Source: Cryptomeria japonica (taxonomy: Eukaryota > Streptophyta > Pinopsida > Cupressales > Cupressaceae). Taken from it: a stretch of 64,000 nucleotides of DNA. Of this stretch, positions 25,023-36,264 are shown one piece after another (position 1 is the first letter of the stretch; each line of letters opens with the position of its first letter). Where the stretch lies: contig NC_081409.1 in the NCBI RefSeq assembly GCF_030272615.1, forward strand, positions 873,264,626 to 873,328,625, given 5' to 3'. The notes beneath the pieces are model-generated. The model saw nothing but the letters and a program-made list of their open reading frames with translations. It did no database searches and was not told the origin of the DNA. The position numbers were made by a program, and so were the translations under genes.

Positions 25023-27045
25023 TCAATGATGTATGAAGAAACTGATCCACGAATGTCGAACAACATTCCTCCCCTTAGGAATAAACAAAACCAAAGGTGT
25101 ATCCATGAAGTCACCCCGATCATGAAGGGATGATGTATGAAAAAAACTACTCCACACTGCTGAAAAAGGTACTCTAAGATCTAGTGAAGATGAATGTAGA
25201 ACAGGTCCCAAAGACTCACATGTCTCCTCTAAGCATAAAGAGACATTCTCAAACTGATGTACAAAAGCATCCACAATCATGCCAACCTCTAAAGAATGAT
25301 CATGTAGATAATTCACAAGAGGGTCAGAGTGTTCCCTCACAACAATCAAAGAAGGATCATATTCATCAACGAGAATATGAATGTCATCAATGATGTCTCC
25401 CAAATATGCAATGTAGGACTCCACAAACAAACCTACAATGTTTTTCAAGTAGTCATCCCAATGAACTAAAGCTAGAAGACAAGGAATATCCTGTTGCACT
25501 TAATCACAAGAAGGGAAAACAGTTGCACTAGTTGCATCATCAGGTACAATAGGTGATTTGATATCAATAGAAGGATATTAAATGCAAGGCTCAAGAACAG
25601 GGTCACATGTAAGAACACCTAGGTTCAAGTACCCAAAGTTCTCCTCAAAATCCGAATCATCAACATAGGAAGAATCAACCTCATCAATAGGACCAAAGCG
25701 TGAAAAAGAGTACAATTGAGATGAATGATCAACCACCCCAGTCACAATGATAGCTCTAGTCTCCAAGTCTCTAGTGATAATTGAATCAAGTGTGAACTCC
25801 ACAGTTTTCTTAGTTGCCCCATGTGTGATTTGATAGATGGAAAGAAGATTTTTTGTCAAATGGGGTACACACAACAAATCATTGAAGGAGTTATCCCTAA
25901 TGGCAATAGATCCCTTCCCAATCACATCCATGTATGTATTATTGCCCATCAAAATCTGTGGCATGTGGCAAGGCTCAAATGCATAAAACATAGAATGTGG
26001 AGATGCCATATGATTCGAAGCCCTTGAATCTAGAAGCAATCTCCTTGAATCATGAATTGTAGTACCACAAAGAGCTTGTCCCTTTCCTTTATCTATCCCA
26101 AAAGAGTGATCCTTTCCTCTATCTTTATCCTTGGAAGAAAACGCTGACGTAGACATCCTAAAATGTAGGCTGATTTTGTTCTCTCAATAAGATTCTTCAA
26201 CTCGTCAATATCCTTATTGTAATGATGTTTTAATCATGTCCTGACTTCTTGCAATATGCACAAAAAATATTGTCCTTCTATGATTTCCTCTTAGGTGAGA
26301 ATGGTGAATCACTTTTTTGTGGAAAGGATGATTGTGCACCATCTTGTTGTGGTTTTGACTTAGATTTCTTCTGATTCTTGCATTTTCTTTGATTGCTTTG
26401 ATTCCCTTTATTAGCTACCAAAGATTGTGACTTTGAAGATTTGAGAATCCCAATCTTGGTCAACTTAGATTGCTCAAGTATCAACATCTTCGTAAATGAA
26501 CCAAATGAGGGAGAAGTGTATGAGGAATCTTGAGCTAACCTATGGGTGTGAAAGCTAGATACAAAGGCTGCATACTCTAAAGGAAGATTGTCCAACAAGT
26601 TGTAAACCAATTGAGCATCTCTTTTGTCAATTCCATAATCCTTTAGGTTTACTCTTAACTCAATTTCTTTTGTCACATAATCTTGGATTGTATCAAAATC
26701 CTTAGGATCCAAAGTTATGAGTTCACTATCAAGCTTGTAGCCCTTAATCTCATCAACTTGACCATACAATTTCTCATAAATATCCCAAGCCTCTTTAATT
26801 GTTGTACACTTCTCAATGTGAAAAATGAGGTCATCTGATACATACTTTCTAAGAGTTCCAAGTGCCATAGCATTCTTAGTGAGAAATTCAATTTGAGCAT
26901 TAGGATTAGCCTTAGGATCAGGTGTTGTTGTTATAGTTCCATTTACATAATGAATGAGTCATTTTTCCATTAGTTTACTACAAGACTTAATCTTCCATGA
27001 AGCATAACTATGAGGAGTTAAAAGTGGAAATTTAGGAGAACCCAT
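25023..27045 (-). pseudogene. Copia gag and protease-like polyprotein, broken (copy A)
   Basis: The start ATG is at 27045-27043. The N-terminus has SYASWKIKS, a TGA near 26960, then a UBN2-type Copia gag (FLTKNAMALGTLRKYVSDD, IKEAWDIYEKLYG, LDNLPLEYAAFVSSF). A stop and frameshifts fall around a decayed zinc knuckle (CAYCKKSGHD, last Cys lost) near 26160-26280. From 26156 the protease-like segment follows: LLLDSRASNHMASP (usually DSGASNHM, so the catalytic Gly is Arg here), then LLCVPHLTKNLLSIYQI. After a stop at 25578 an acidic tail (WDDYLKNIVGLFVESYIAYL) stays open to 25023, apart from a stop near 25500. There is no integrase or RT. About 80 bp present in copy B is missing here near 25140. 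Gag would form particles in trans with pol from other Copia elements. Confidence 0.8.
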
Positions 27046-27522
27046 AGCACCATAATAAATGATTGAGAGAGGCACAATCACATAAGGCAACCCCCCAAAT
27101 TCCCTCAATCAAGAAACACCCCCAAAATGATGATTTGGCACTTTATACTTAGTGCATACACAATGGGCCACTTGTAAAATAAGGCAAAGTGGACTTCTGA
27201 TTTCAATTTACAACTTCTCAAAATGAGATATAAGAGACTTCAACAAATACTGCTAGTGATCTAAACTGAGATCCAAGCAAATTACAAGTACCAAATAGGC
27301 CAAAAATGACCAAATATTGAAAGTAAAATTTTGACTCAAAATCACTACAAACTAATGGCAGATTATGAAAGTAGACAAAAAATTATGCACTTTCAAAAAA
27401 ATGGCACATGAAAAGGAGGCCATATGAGCCTGAACGAAGCCTCCAAATTCAAAAAATTCAGGATTTCATGATTTTAGAAAATATTGTATCCGAAAATCCG
27501 AAAACTCCTACACCGTTGTATA

Positions 27523-27743
27523 GATCACCCACCGAAGGTGGAATTATCACTCCATAATAAGTGGATATGATAAAGTAGTAACAAGATCAACACCATAAAA
27601 GGTGGAAATCCTCCTACACACACTATCCCAATATAGCACAAATGCCCAAGTGTCTCGTACCCAAACTACTATGAAATGCATTTCCTAAGTAAACTTAAGT
27701 AAGGTGTAATAATATCCATGATGAATAATTATTTACACCAACA
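27523..27743 (-). repeat. Truncated 5' LTR of the gag-only Copia (copy A)
   Basis: 221 bp matching the inner half of the 3' LTR. The break is at gggtgatc, after which tatacaacggtgtaggag has no counterpart in the 3' LTR. Confidence 0.7.
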
Positions 27744-28600
27744 CATATGATAGCCCTTGCTTGCTAAAGGTGCTTCTTAAAACCCTCGTTCTATGGTTTT
27801 TGGGGTCTTTTATCTACTAATTTAGACACACTATTTTGACTAGCCTGATTTATAATGTTATACTCCTAACACTTGGTGTTTCGTTGCTTGTGGCTGCTCT
27901 TTTTTTTTTGGTTATGTTTGCTGCAGCCTTTAGATTTTGGGATCTAGACTCCCATAAGTCCAGAAGGTTTCAGGTCCTTTCAAAAACCTATGCTTCGTTG
28001 TCAAGTAGTCTAGTCAATTTTATGATGGAAACTCTATGATTGTAAGGGTTTCAGAGCCCCTTCAAAACCTGTTTTATCCTAATTTAAAAAAAATATTAAA
28101 TATATATATTTATACTTGCACAAGAAATTAAATAAGTCAAATTATTTAACTTTTTCCAACCACCAGCCACTTGCCTATTCCTTTCTTCCACCACTTGTAC
28201 ATTATCTTCCACTCCCTCTTGCATCTTTAGCCACCACTTTCTCCTATGCAATCTCTACTATTGACCTCTTCTAGGTTGAATTCAAATTCAATAGTTAATC
28301 TTAATCTATCTATTTTTATAAATTCAAATACATTATTTGTTTAACCACAACATTTGAGCTTTCCTTTTAGCTTTCTAACACTAGTTCTTGCAAAATTTTG
28401 AGAGCAACAAATATTAACAATGAAGGAGACTAATTGATAATGGAGATTTTATTATGAATGCTTAATTTTCTTTGTTTTACTTGCTATTTTATTTTAGTTC
28501 TTGCATCCATTATCATATTCTCCATTGGAGGACTAGTCAATGTGCATAGATTAGAGGGTTTTTCATTTTCTTAAAATGGTTTTTGCACTTTAGTTTTTTT
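27744..28600. other. Unrecognised sequence right of the Copia relic (copy A)
   Basis: It contains two phrases like gtcctttcaaaaacct and gccccttcaaaacctg, echoing the motif left of the relic. An AT-rich stretch follows (28080-28120). No coding frame was recognised. The duplicate is at 44263-45115. Confidence 0.45.
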
Positions 28601-29110
28601 GGTCATACACCTTCATCAATGGTATTAGAGCTAGTGTTCGTGAGCATGTCGATAGAGCATTGAACTCGATGTAATATACCACCAAGATCTATAGGTGATG
28701 TGCATGAATTTGTTACCATCCTTGAACAAAGGTTGAGAGTAAAGTTAAAAGAGAAGATTAGAAGAATCAATAGCTTCTAGAAATTTGAATCTAGGAAGAA
28801 GTTGAAAGAGATTGTAGAAGAGGCAAATCTTTGTGAAGGCTTGAAAATATTGATAGCAGAGGAGGAAAGTAACGAAAGAGTTGTGACAATAGATGAAATT
28901 GAGATTGTGGTAATAGAAGCAAAATGGATCACATTGATTGTAGATAAAGGAGATGATAAAGTGGCATGCCTTATTGGAAGCATGAAATAAGAGAATGAAA
29001 TTAAAGTTGTAGCATATGATGGCAAAGTAAAACCTTATTTTATTATATTTGAGAAAGATGAAAGTAATGAAAATTGGCATCTTGTAGAGATGAGGGAGGA
29101 AAAGTTAATG
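28601..29110 (+). mobile_element. Relic of an old LTR element: PBS-like site and decayed ORF
   Basis: tggtattagagc near 28619-28630 differs at one base from the initiator-Met PBS TGGTATCAGAGC and follows a TG...CA-compatible end (ccttcatca). Downstream, an interrupted frame has the charged, helical look of a gag remnant (DVHEFVTILEQRL, then EEANLCEGLKILIAEEE) with several stops. LTRs and pol were not identified. The same structure occurs in copy B at 45130-45630. Confidence 0.4.
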
Positions 29111-30560
29111 AATGCAAATAAGTTGTTTTTTTCCTGATTTGTATATAGAGAAATAGTTTTATGATGTTGTGGAGGATAGTGTAGATACATATTAGTGCAG
29201 ATGACCAACATATAGTGCACTCGAGCTCACAATACTAGAGAGGAATATGAGTTGCAACTAGTCAAATTATATTGTACAAATGATTTGACATTGAGAAAGA
29301 GAAGAAAAGAGTAGAGTTGTTGGAGGATAATAATGCTTTCTTTGGCTAGGTATTAGAAGAGAAGAAAGCATCTATTTAATGTACATGTTACAATGATGGA
29401 GTTTGTTGAATGTTGTTTATATCTTGAAAGGATGGCTCTACCATCTAAATCCATTTTGTGAGACCAAGTTCACAAAAATTTTCCTATCTTGAGTGCCTGA
29501 TGTAGGAGCATCAAGGAGTGTAAGAGAAATCTTGCATCACCCAAAAATATTTATTTAACTTTTATATTAGGTTAGGTGACTAATAATCAATAAAGGCTAA
29601 CTACACACTATTATGTGTCTTCACGTTCCTTGGAAAGGGTTCAAAATGATATAGGGAATACAATAATTCATTATTTATGGCCTATGTGAAATGGTAAATG
29701 TAATTCTCAAGGGTGAACACATGTGAGTCATGTTTATAAGGCATAATGGTGGGAAGTTGAAAAGTCTTGATTACACATGCCATTGGTCGATAATACAAAG
29801 CATTAGTTTGGGGAAGATGAAGAGTCTTGCAATGCATGGTATTCTATTGCCTATGTGTTTCCTTTCTAGGTGTCATATGTTGCATTTACTAAAAGGGGAT
29901 TTGGATTTTCTAAGTGGTTTTAGCTCATGATTTTTGGTTCTCACTAAAGTATTCCTCCCCACAAATTTTTATATATTCGGCTGTTGAGCTTGTAGTTTTA
30001 TCATTCGAAGTTCAATTCTTCATTTAAGTGATTTAATAGTGTAGCTTGTAGCTCTAGCTTGTCGGTTTTGTAAATCCCATGTTGCTAATGTTTTGTAAGT
30101 TCCGATTACTGTATTTCCATTTTGTTTAAATAATAGAGAGAAATTTATTTCCTTTCTTGTAATTTATGTCTTATTCTCTTTCTTTTGCTATGAGTGTTAT
30201 TGGGTGAAGTAGTCCTTCATCAAGTGTAAATTCCACACAATATATAACAAGTCTAAATTCCAAAATTGACGGGAGAGTTAACAAGACCTCTTTCATACAA
30301 TTTTAACAATAATGAATTACATTTCCTTCTTAAAATTCTTATCATTACAATAAATCACTATTTTAGTAACTACAATCTTAACCTTTCATTTCAAACAAAC
30401 TTAATCATGACCCTTCGTTATCTCCTCAATCTTAAAAAAATAACCTCACTCATTCTCCACAATTGGTCTTCTAATCACATTTATATTTTTCATCTTCCCT
30501 CCCAAAATTCAATGAATGAGCTTTACGGTCTCATTTTAATTATACTATCTTATGCTAATA
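29111..30560. other. No gene recognised (copy A, duplicated at 45640-47060)
   Basis: AT-rich sequence, colinear with copy B with small indels. The short frames are not conserved between copies. Confidence 0.5.
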
Positions 30561-30619
30561 TATATCCACCCGGACGGCTGGAGATTGGCCGTGAAGACTG
30601 GGGGAGGGCGGCTGCTACT

Positions 30620-30780
30620 TACCCTTGACTTTGCTGTGCTAATGTCAACAAAACACGTGTATTGTAAAAGTTTGGTATGGGAATAATAAAGCTTCCCAAA
30701 CTTCTACATTCAACAGTCACAGGTACTCGTCGCCAAAATTCCAAAGTTGACTAGAAAGCTAGCAGCACTATAAAGTCTTT
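30620..30780 (+). promoter_or_regulatory. Promoter-like segment without a gene (copy A)
   Basis: TTGAC (30625), CACGTG (30654-30659), TTGAC (near 30747) and TATAAAG (30769-30775) occur in promoter-like order. The TATA-like box is followed by ttcatacgaaa and a C/A-rich leader-like stretch. No open frame follows. The motifs are intact in copy B (CACGTG 47155-47160, TATAAAG 47270-47276). It may be an LTR or host promoter remnant. Confidence 0.3.
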
Positions 30781-30839
30781 TCATACGAAATGTTTCGTAA
30801 CGTCTTCCACTTCGCACACATTACATGACCAAATTTTTT

Positions 30840-32584
30840 GTTTGGCATTTGTTAGATTCGATATATTTTGTTTTGTTAGGTGAGTAAATTTATATCATTG
30901 TAGAATAGATAAATTATGGGTTTCATATTTAGAAATTTTTAGTATTGGGAAAATTTAATATCAAAAGAGAAATATTGATGTCAAGAGGACATGCTGATAT
31001 AAGCTCATGGTTTAGAGACAAATGATTTATATAATATCATTTGTTGGTGTTGAAGTAGCCAAAAACTTGTAAGATCAAATAAAATTTATAATTTAAGAAA
31101 ATATTATCATACAAATAATATGTAAAAAGTATAAAAGACAGAACTTGCATATAAAGGTAAGGATGATGTTACAATAAGGTAGGATTGAAAGTCTAACTAT
31201 CCCTCCAAATGTAAAACTCACATAGGAAGCTTGAAACAAGTGAAGGTACACTTGTAGAATTCACAAGAGGTGAGACAAAAAGTGAGATTAAGCTAGTATA
31301 AATAGGTCTACTAGGTACTTCGTAAAAGTAAATTAGGTAGATAAAGACACTTTTGACACTAATGGGCAACTTTGTCTAATTTTTTTTCTTAACTTTTGAG
31401 GTTGGATTGCACAATATTTGTCTTATTTGATAAGGTACATTAATCTCTTGTAAGTTACACATGTGAGGAGAGAAATAATGGATTGGGATGAGTGTTTACA
31501 TGATTCTCGTTTATTTATTCACATGGCATATAATTATAAATTTTAAAATTTATAAAGCTTTATATGGAGTATCTAAAATTGTTTTGTCATCTTTTTCCAT
31601 GATATAACACATTAAGAGTATGAATGCTTTTGGAGGCTAAATTTTTCTTTTCTTTTGACATTGATTTGGAAATCCTCCTTCTTATCCTTTCCCAAATTAT
31701 CCTATCGTGCCTCTTCAATCTTCAGAGAAGATGTCTTATGACTATGATTCTTTGGGATTTTTTCACAATTTAGTCAAGAGGTTGCTTCAAAGGTTCGTAA
31801 TTTTTCTTCAAAGATAGTTGATCTATTTTCACTTTCAGTCACTTCTTTTTCAAAGTCACTAACTGAGGCTTTCATCTTTCCTGATCAATAGGACTATCAT
31901 TGTCTTTCACATTTGATTAGAGGACACATTTCATCATATTCATCTTTGGAATTTGTTCTACATTAGTTTTCACCTAGTTCTAGCTTGTCATTTTCTTGTT
32001 TGTTTCGACATGTGCCTTAATTAATTGTGGCATCATTATATTTCATGAACAAGGAGACATATGAGTAGCTTTCAAAGGCATAATATATATTCTTCGCACT
32101 CCCATATTTCATTTCATATCCAAAATGGGTAGCATACCTACATCTATGCATGTTTTTTGTTTTTTCCTAAGGGGAAACAAGTGGATTGTAAGGATTGGAT
32201 GTTAGTTTTTCTTCAAACCCTTATCATTCTTACAAGAGATTATTCAGTCTCCGGGGGCTACATAATCTCTCTCTTTCCCTCCTATAGGGGGCTATCAATT
32301 GGATTTGTGTGAAGGATGGAGATTTTCTGGGTATTTGTGTTGAAACCTCAATATATCACTTCATTTCTCACTTATACATGATTTAAATTATCTCTTTTTT
32401 GGAGAGGAGTTTTTTTCTTGCGGGGTTTTCTCCTTTTCTCCATTTGTGAGAGATAAATCACATGATTAGTTGTACATAGATACTTAACATGACCTAGTTT
32501 CTAGGACCCTTGCCTTACATCTTCACACTAGTCTTGCATCATTTGCATAGTAATATATTTCCCTCAGTTGCACTTGAGGGTTTT
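30840..32584. other. No intact gene; possible remnant of a Copia gag-only relative
   Basis: No intact frame. The stretch before the LTR-like sequence at 32585 parallels the 3' tail of the gag-only Copia (tacttaacatgacctagt, ggaccc, cagttgcactt, in the same order), so part may be the 3' end of a plus-strand relative. Confidence 0.4.
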
Positions 32585-33450
32585 TGTTGGTGTTTATAAG
32601 GTCATATCCTAACTAGTTCTTAGTTAGAACCTTTTCACACAAGTTATATTTACTTAGGATAAACTATATGTCATATGAAACTCTCATTTAATATTGTTCA
32701 TGTTAGTTATCTTAGGTGTCATTCTAAATAGACATGAGTCTTAGCTCATTATTTAATAAATCAATTTCATATTGTGTCATGCATTTAATTTTGTATCAGG
32801 AGAACTTGTAATTACCACATCATCTCTTGTATATGTAAGCAAGGCTCATTTGTACATTGTATCATATCAATTCATCTAAATAATTTCATTTCTATCTCCA
32901 TTGTTCATTCTTGGTCATGTTGCATTTATTCTCTTCTAGCTAGTTTGTTTCTATGTTGATCCATTGAATTCAATAGCTTCATGATAGGCTCTTAATATTT
33001 CCAACAATTATTGTCTCATATTGAAGGTATGTTTGTCTATTCTTTTAAATTTTGTATTTTGAATACTTGTTTTCATATTTTTATTTCTTGAGATTATGTG
33101 AAAATAATTTATTATGGATGCAATTTTTTTCAATGCAATCTAGTACATTAACATTTTTATCAATACTATTGAATATATGCTAAGTGTGTATCCTTTTAAA
33201 AATTGTTTCTTAACCAATTTTCCAACATTGTGTTTTTCTAACCATTGTCTTGATGATTTAGATTTTTTTTTTTATTAGATTCAATCATTAATTCTATCTT
33301 ATGTTAGGATTCAACTCTGAGTTGGTCATGTTAAATTATCTTTATGTTTGTGTGATCTATAATGGTTCTAATTTATCATTTGGATTGACTATAGAATTGA
33401 GCGAGAAAATAATTTAATTTTTTTATCAATTAATGAGGTGCTATCGAGGC
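32585..33450 (+). mobile_element. Possible plus-strand LTR related to the gag-only Copia
   Basis: tgttggtgtttataaggtca follows a purine-rich ttgagggttttt, the same arrangement as tgttggtgtaaataattatt after the G-run of the 24-kb relic. The right end could not be set. The LTR-like segment is absent from copy B, where 32420-33716 is replaced by 21 bp. Confidence 0.35.
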
Positions 33451-33900
33451 CATACCCATATATGAAATTTAAAAGACTTTATATTATCAACAGAAAGCCT
33501 CTGTTCTAGAAAAATCGTCATGACCTACCAACAAGAAAAACCAAGCATAAGACCACCACTACACATACTACAAACTAAAAACCATCATTGAAACAACCTC
33601 CAAGCCTACCCATAACAAATATAAGTTGGACATACATTAAAAAAAGGACCCGTTTATCTAGTCAACAACAAAGTATATACCTGTTATACACAGCCAGAGA
33701 CAAGGATAATCATATTAAAGAAACAACCACCTCATCCTCATCTTCCTCCACCAGGGTGTTTGTGCACCATATATTACTAGACGCAACCCCCGCAACACAT
33801 TATCTTAGGAAATAGATGCCAGTCCTTATCGAATTGCACCTTGGCACGACATTCATGCAACACCCTAGAGAACAGACAGCTACAAAGGGTCATCATCGTC
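33451..33900. other. Unrecognised sequence; copy B homology resumes at 33717
   Basis: No domain seen. From 33717 onward it matches copy B (48961 on) with no indels over 1004 bp. Confidence 0.45.
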
Positions 33901-33901
33901 C

Positions 33902-34222
33902 TCACCAATCTCGGGCTGCATTCCCCCATCTGAAATCAAACTTCGACTGGGGATGACACAATAAATGAATCACTACTAAACTTCCACAACATCTACTCCA
34001 GATTAACTTGCTTGCTATAGTATTCACCATTTTCTCAAACTCCCTAACATCGAAGAGCATGGCAACAAATATTGAGGCCACGACTATATTCACCTTATAG
34101 TGACCATTACCTCGTAAATATGCATCTCCCAGCACCAAGCAAATTACATGAAGCATCACACCAGCCCTCAATTTAAATATCTCGATCAGCCTCCTTTCTA
34201 AGATGTCTTTGAAGAACACCAT
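33902..34222 (-). pseudogene. Relic of an unrecognised, probably TE-carried protein (copy A)
   Basis: A 106-codon frame; I do not recognise the family. Its middle (VLGDAYLRGNGHYKVN, then IFVAMLFDV) aligns by eye with the decayed ORF at 55.2-55.9 kb (IMGEEHLNYEFGFKVN, then TFVAILLVV), so both are probably remnants of one protein family. Against copy B (49146-49466) I see about five amino-acid changes from about six base changes, so there is no sign of purifying selection. Confidence 0.4.
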
Positions 34223-34720
34223 TTGTCTTTAATTCTTTGAACACAAGCAATAGGAGGGGTCCATCTTTTGTCTTGCTTGTTACACTGTAGCAATAATCAC
34301 CTTCCATCAACTTAAAAGCCATTCACACTCGTAAATGTCCTTCCAACCTACCACCCGTAGTCATAAATGATATCAAATACTTCCACAATGGAGAGTGTGG
34401 AAAGGTATTTATGAAATGGCGAGGTGGCATGCATTCCCATGCGATTCATTCGTTGAATTGTTAGTCCATATATCCTCCATCATTTTGACTACTGATTTGG
34501 TAATTGTAAAATTTTCTAACCTGCACAGTATGGATCTAGCAAGAAGAGGAGCAAAACTTGTAGAAGAAAAAATAGAAGAACAAATGAAAGCAATTGAACT
34601 ATCTTCATTATTGCAAATATATATGATTACAAATGATATATAGATCATAGAAGCAGAAATTGTGCATGAGATGCATGAAATTTCTTAAGATGTAGATCAG
34701 TTAAACTGAAATAATGAGGT

Positions 34721-34801
34721 AGATTGAGTATAAAGCTATTTAGTTAGCTTACATTCACAATACATATGCAATGTGTGTTCTCCATAAATCAAGGGTAGAA
34801 G
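34721..34801. other. 81-bp junction between duplication copies A and B
   Basis: Sequence not matched to either copy's flank. It joins the right end of copy A (tgaaataatgaggt) to the left end of copy B (atgtggctcaataagaaac), which lies inside a Copia LTR. Confidence 0.7.
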
Positions 34802-35459
34802 ATGTGGCTCAATAAGAAACCAGGGTAGGTAGGAAATAGGTGTGGTAGGTAGGAAAAACAATATAATATTCCACATGAGGTGGATCACCCACCGAAAGTG
34901 GAATTATCACTCCATAATAAGTGGATATGATAAAGTAGTAATAAGATCAACATCATAAAATGTGGAAATTCTCCTACACACACTATCCCAATGTGGTACA
35001 AGCTCCCAAGTGTCTCATACCCAAACTACTATAAAATGCATTTCCTAATTAAACTTAATTAAAGTGTAATAATATCCATGATGAATAATTATTTACACCA
35101 ATACCCCCCCTTACTTATGAAACTTAGGGAAATGCACTTAAGTCTACAATGCAACAATGTAACATGGGTCCCAACTACTAGGCCATGTTAGGTACCCATG
35201 TACAAATGCAAATGCATGCAAACCAATGCAATGAAATCTCTCATAAAGCAGGGAAAGAGAGAAAAACCAAATGGGAAAAAACCTTGCCCCCCAAAAGAGA
35301 CATGAAAACCATATACACAAAAATTTCATAGAAGTATGTGAGGAACAAAACCCCATGTGAGGAAAAAATCCCCCCCATATGAGAGAAGAAGAGAACCTAG
35401 GAATCCCCCCCTTAATCTAGAATCTGCACCAATGATAGAAGTTCGATGATGTATGAAGA

Positions 35460-36264
35460 CCCTAATCCACGAACGTCAAACAACATTCCTCCCCTTAGGA
35501 ATAAACAAAACCAAAGGTGTATCCATGAAGTCTCCCCGATCATGAAGGGATGATGTATGAAAAAAATTCATGATGAATGAAGTCTCTGAAAACTAATCAA
35601 GTGTCCCCATGTCGATGCTAAAAGATACCCCCTCCAAAGGTGGTAAACTACTCCACACTGCTGAAAAAGGTACTCCAAGATCTACTGAAGATGAATGTAG
35701 AACAGGTCCCAAAGACTAACATGTCTCCTCTAAGCATAACGAGACCTTCTCCAACTGATGTACAAAAGTATCCACAATCATGCCAACCTCTAAAAAATGA
35801 TCATGTAGAGAATTCACAAGAGGGTCAGAGTGTTCCCTCACAACAATCGAAGAAGGATCATCTTCATCAACGAGAATATGAATGTCATCAATGATGTCTC
35901 CCGAATATGCAATGTAGGACTCCACAAACAAACCTGCAATGTTTCTCAAGTAGTCATCCCAATGAACTGAAGCTAGAAGACAATGAATATTCTATTGCAC
36001 TGAATCACAAGAAGGGAAAATTGTCGCACTAGCTACATCATCAGGTACAATAGGTGATTTGATATCAATAGGAGGATATTAATTGCAAGGCTTAAGAACA
36101 AGGTCACATGTAAGAACACCTAGGTTCAAGTACCCAAAGTTCTCCTCAAAATCCAAATCATCGACATAGGAAGAATCAACCTCATCAATAGAACCAAAGT
36201 GTGAAAAAGAGTACAACTGAGATGAATGATCAACCACCACAGTCACAATGATAGCTCTAGTTTA
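35460..36264 (-). pseudogene. Gag-only Copia polyprotein, C-terminal part (copy B)
   Basis: Minus-strand counterpart of 25023-25770. It holds the segment after the protease (VDHSSQLYSF, NFGYLNLGVL) and the acidic tail (HWDDYLRNIAGLFVESYIAY), with stops. It includes the ~80 bp missing from copy A. It was separated from its N-terminal part by the nested Copia element at 36265. Confidence 0.7.

Larger units (their letters stand above)
24188..27743 (-). mobile_element. Copia element with gag-protease only (copy A)
   Basis: Minus-strand element. The 3' LTR spans 24188-24683. The 5' LTR at 27523-27743 is cut short: it matches the 3' LTR from tattggtgtaaataattatt to gggtgatc and then passes abruptly into the leader. 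A C-run (24684-24690; G-run on the minus strand) abuts the 3' LTR as a polypurine tract. Between the LTRs are only gag, a protease-like segment and a non-pol tail; integrase, RT and RNase H are absent. The truncated 5' LTR also occurs in copy B, so it predates the duplication. No target duplication was found. The left boundary is approximate. Confidence 0.75.
24382..34720 (+). repeat. Segmental tandem duplication, copy A
   Basis: Colinear with 34802-49964, from catgtggctcaataagaaac to tgaaataatgaggt. By eye divergence is about 4-5% at the left end and about 2% over 33717-34720. Copy A lacks the 6-kb Copia insertion of copy B and ~80 bp near 25140. It has ~1.3 kb (32420-33716) that copy B lacks. 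Both copies are in the same orientation with 81 bp between them. Confidence 0.9.

Noticed and set aside
34395-34643. 82-codon plus-strand frame, duplicated at 49639-49887
   Set aside because: Open in both copies, but all seven amino-acid differences seen come from only a few more base changes, so there is no purifying selection. No domain recognised.
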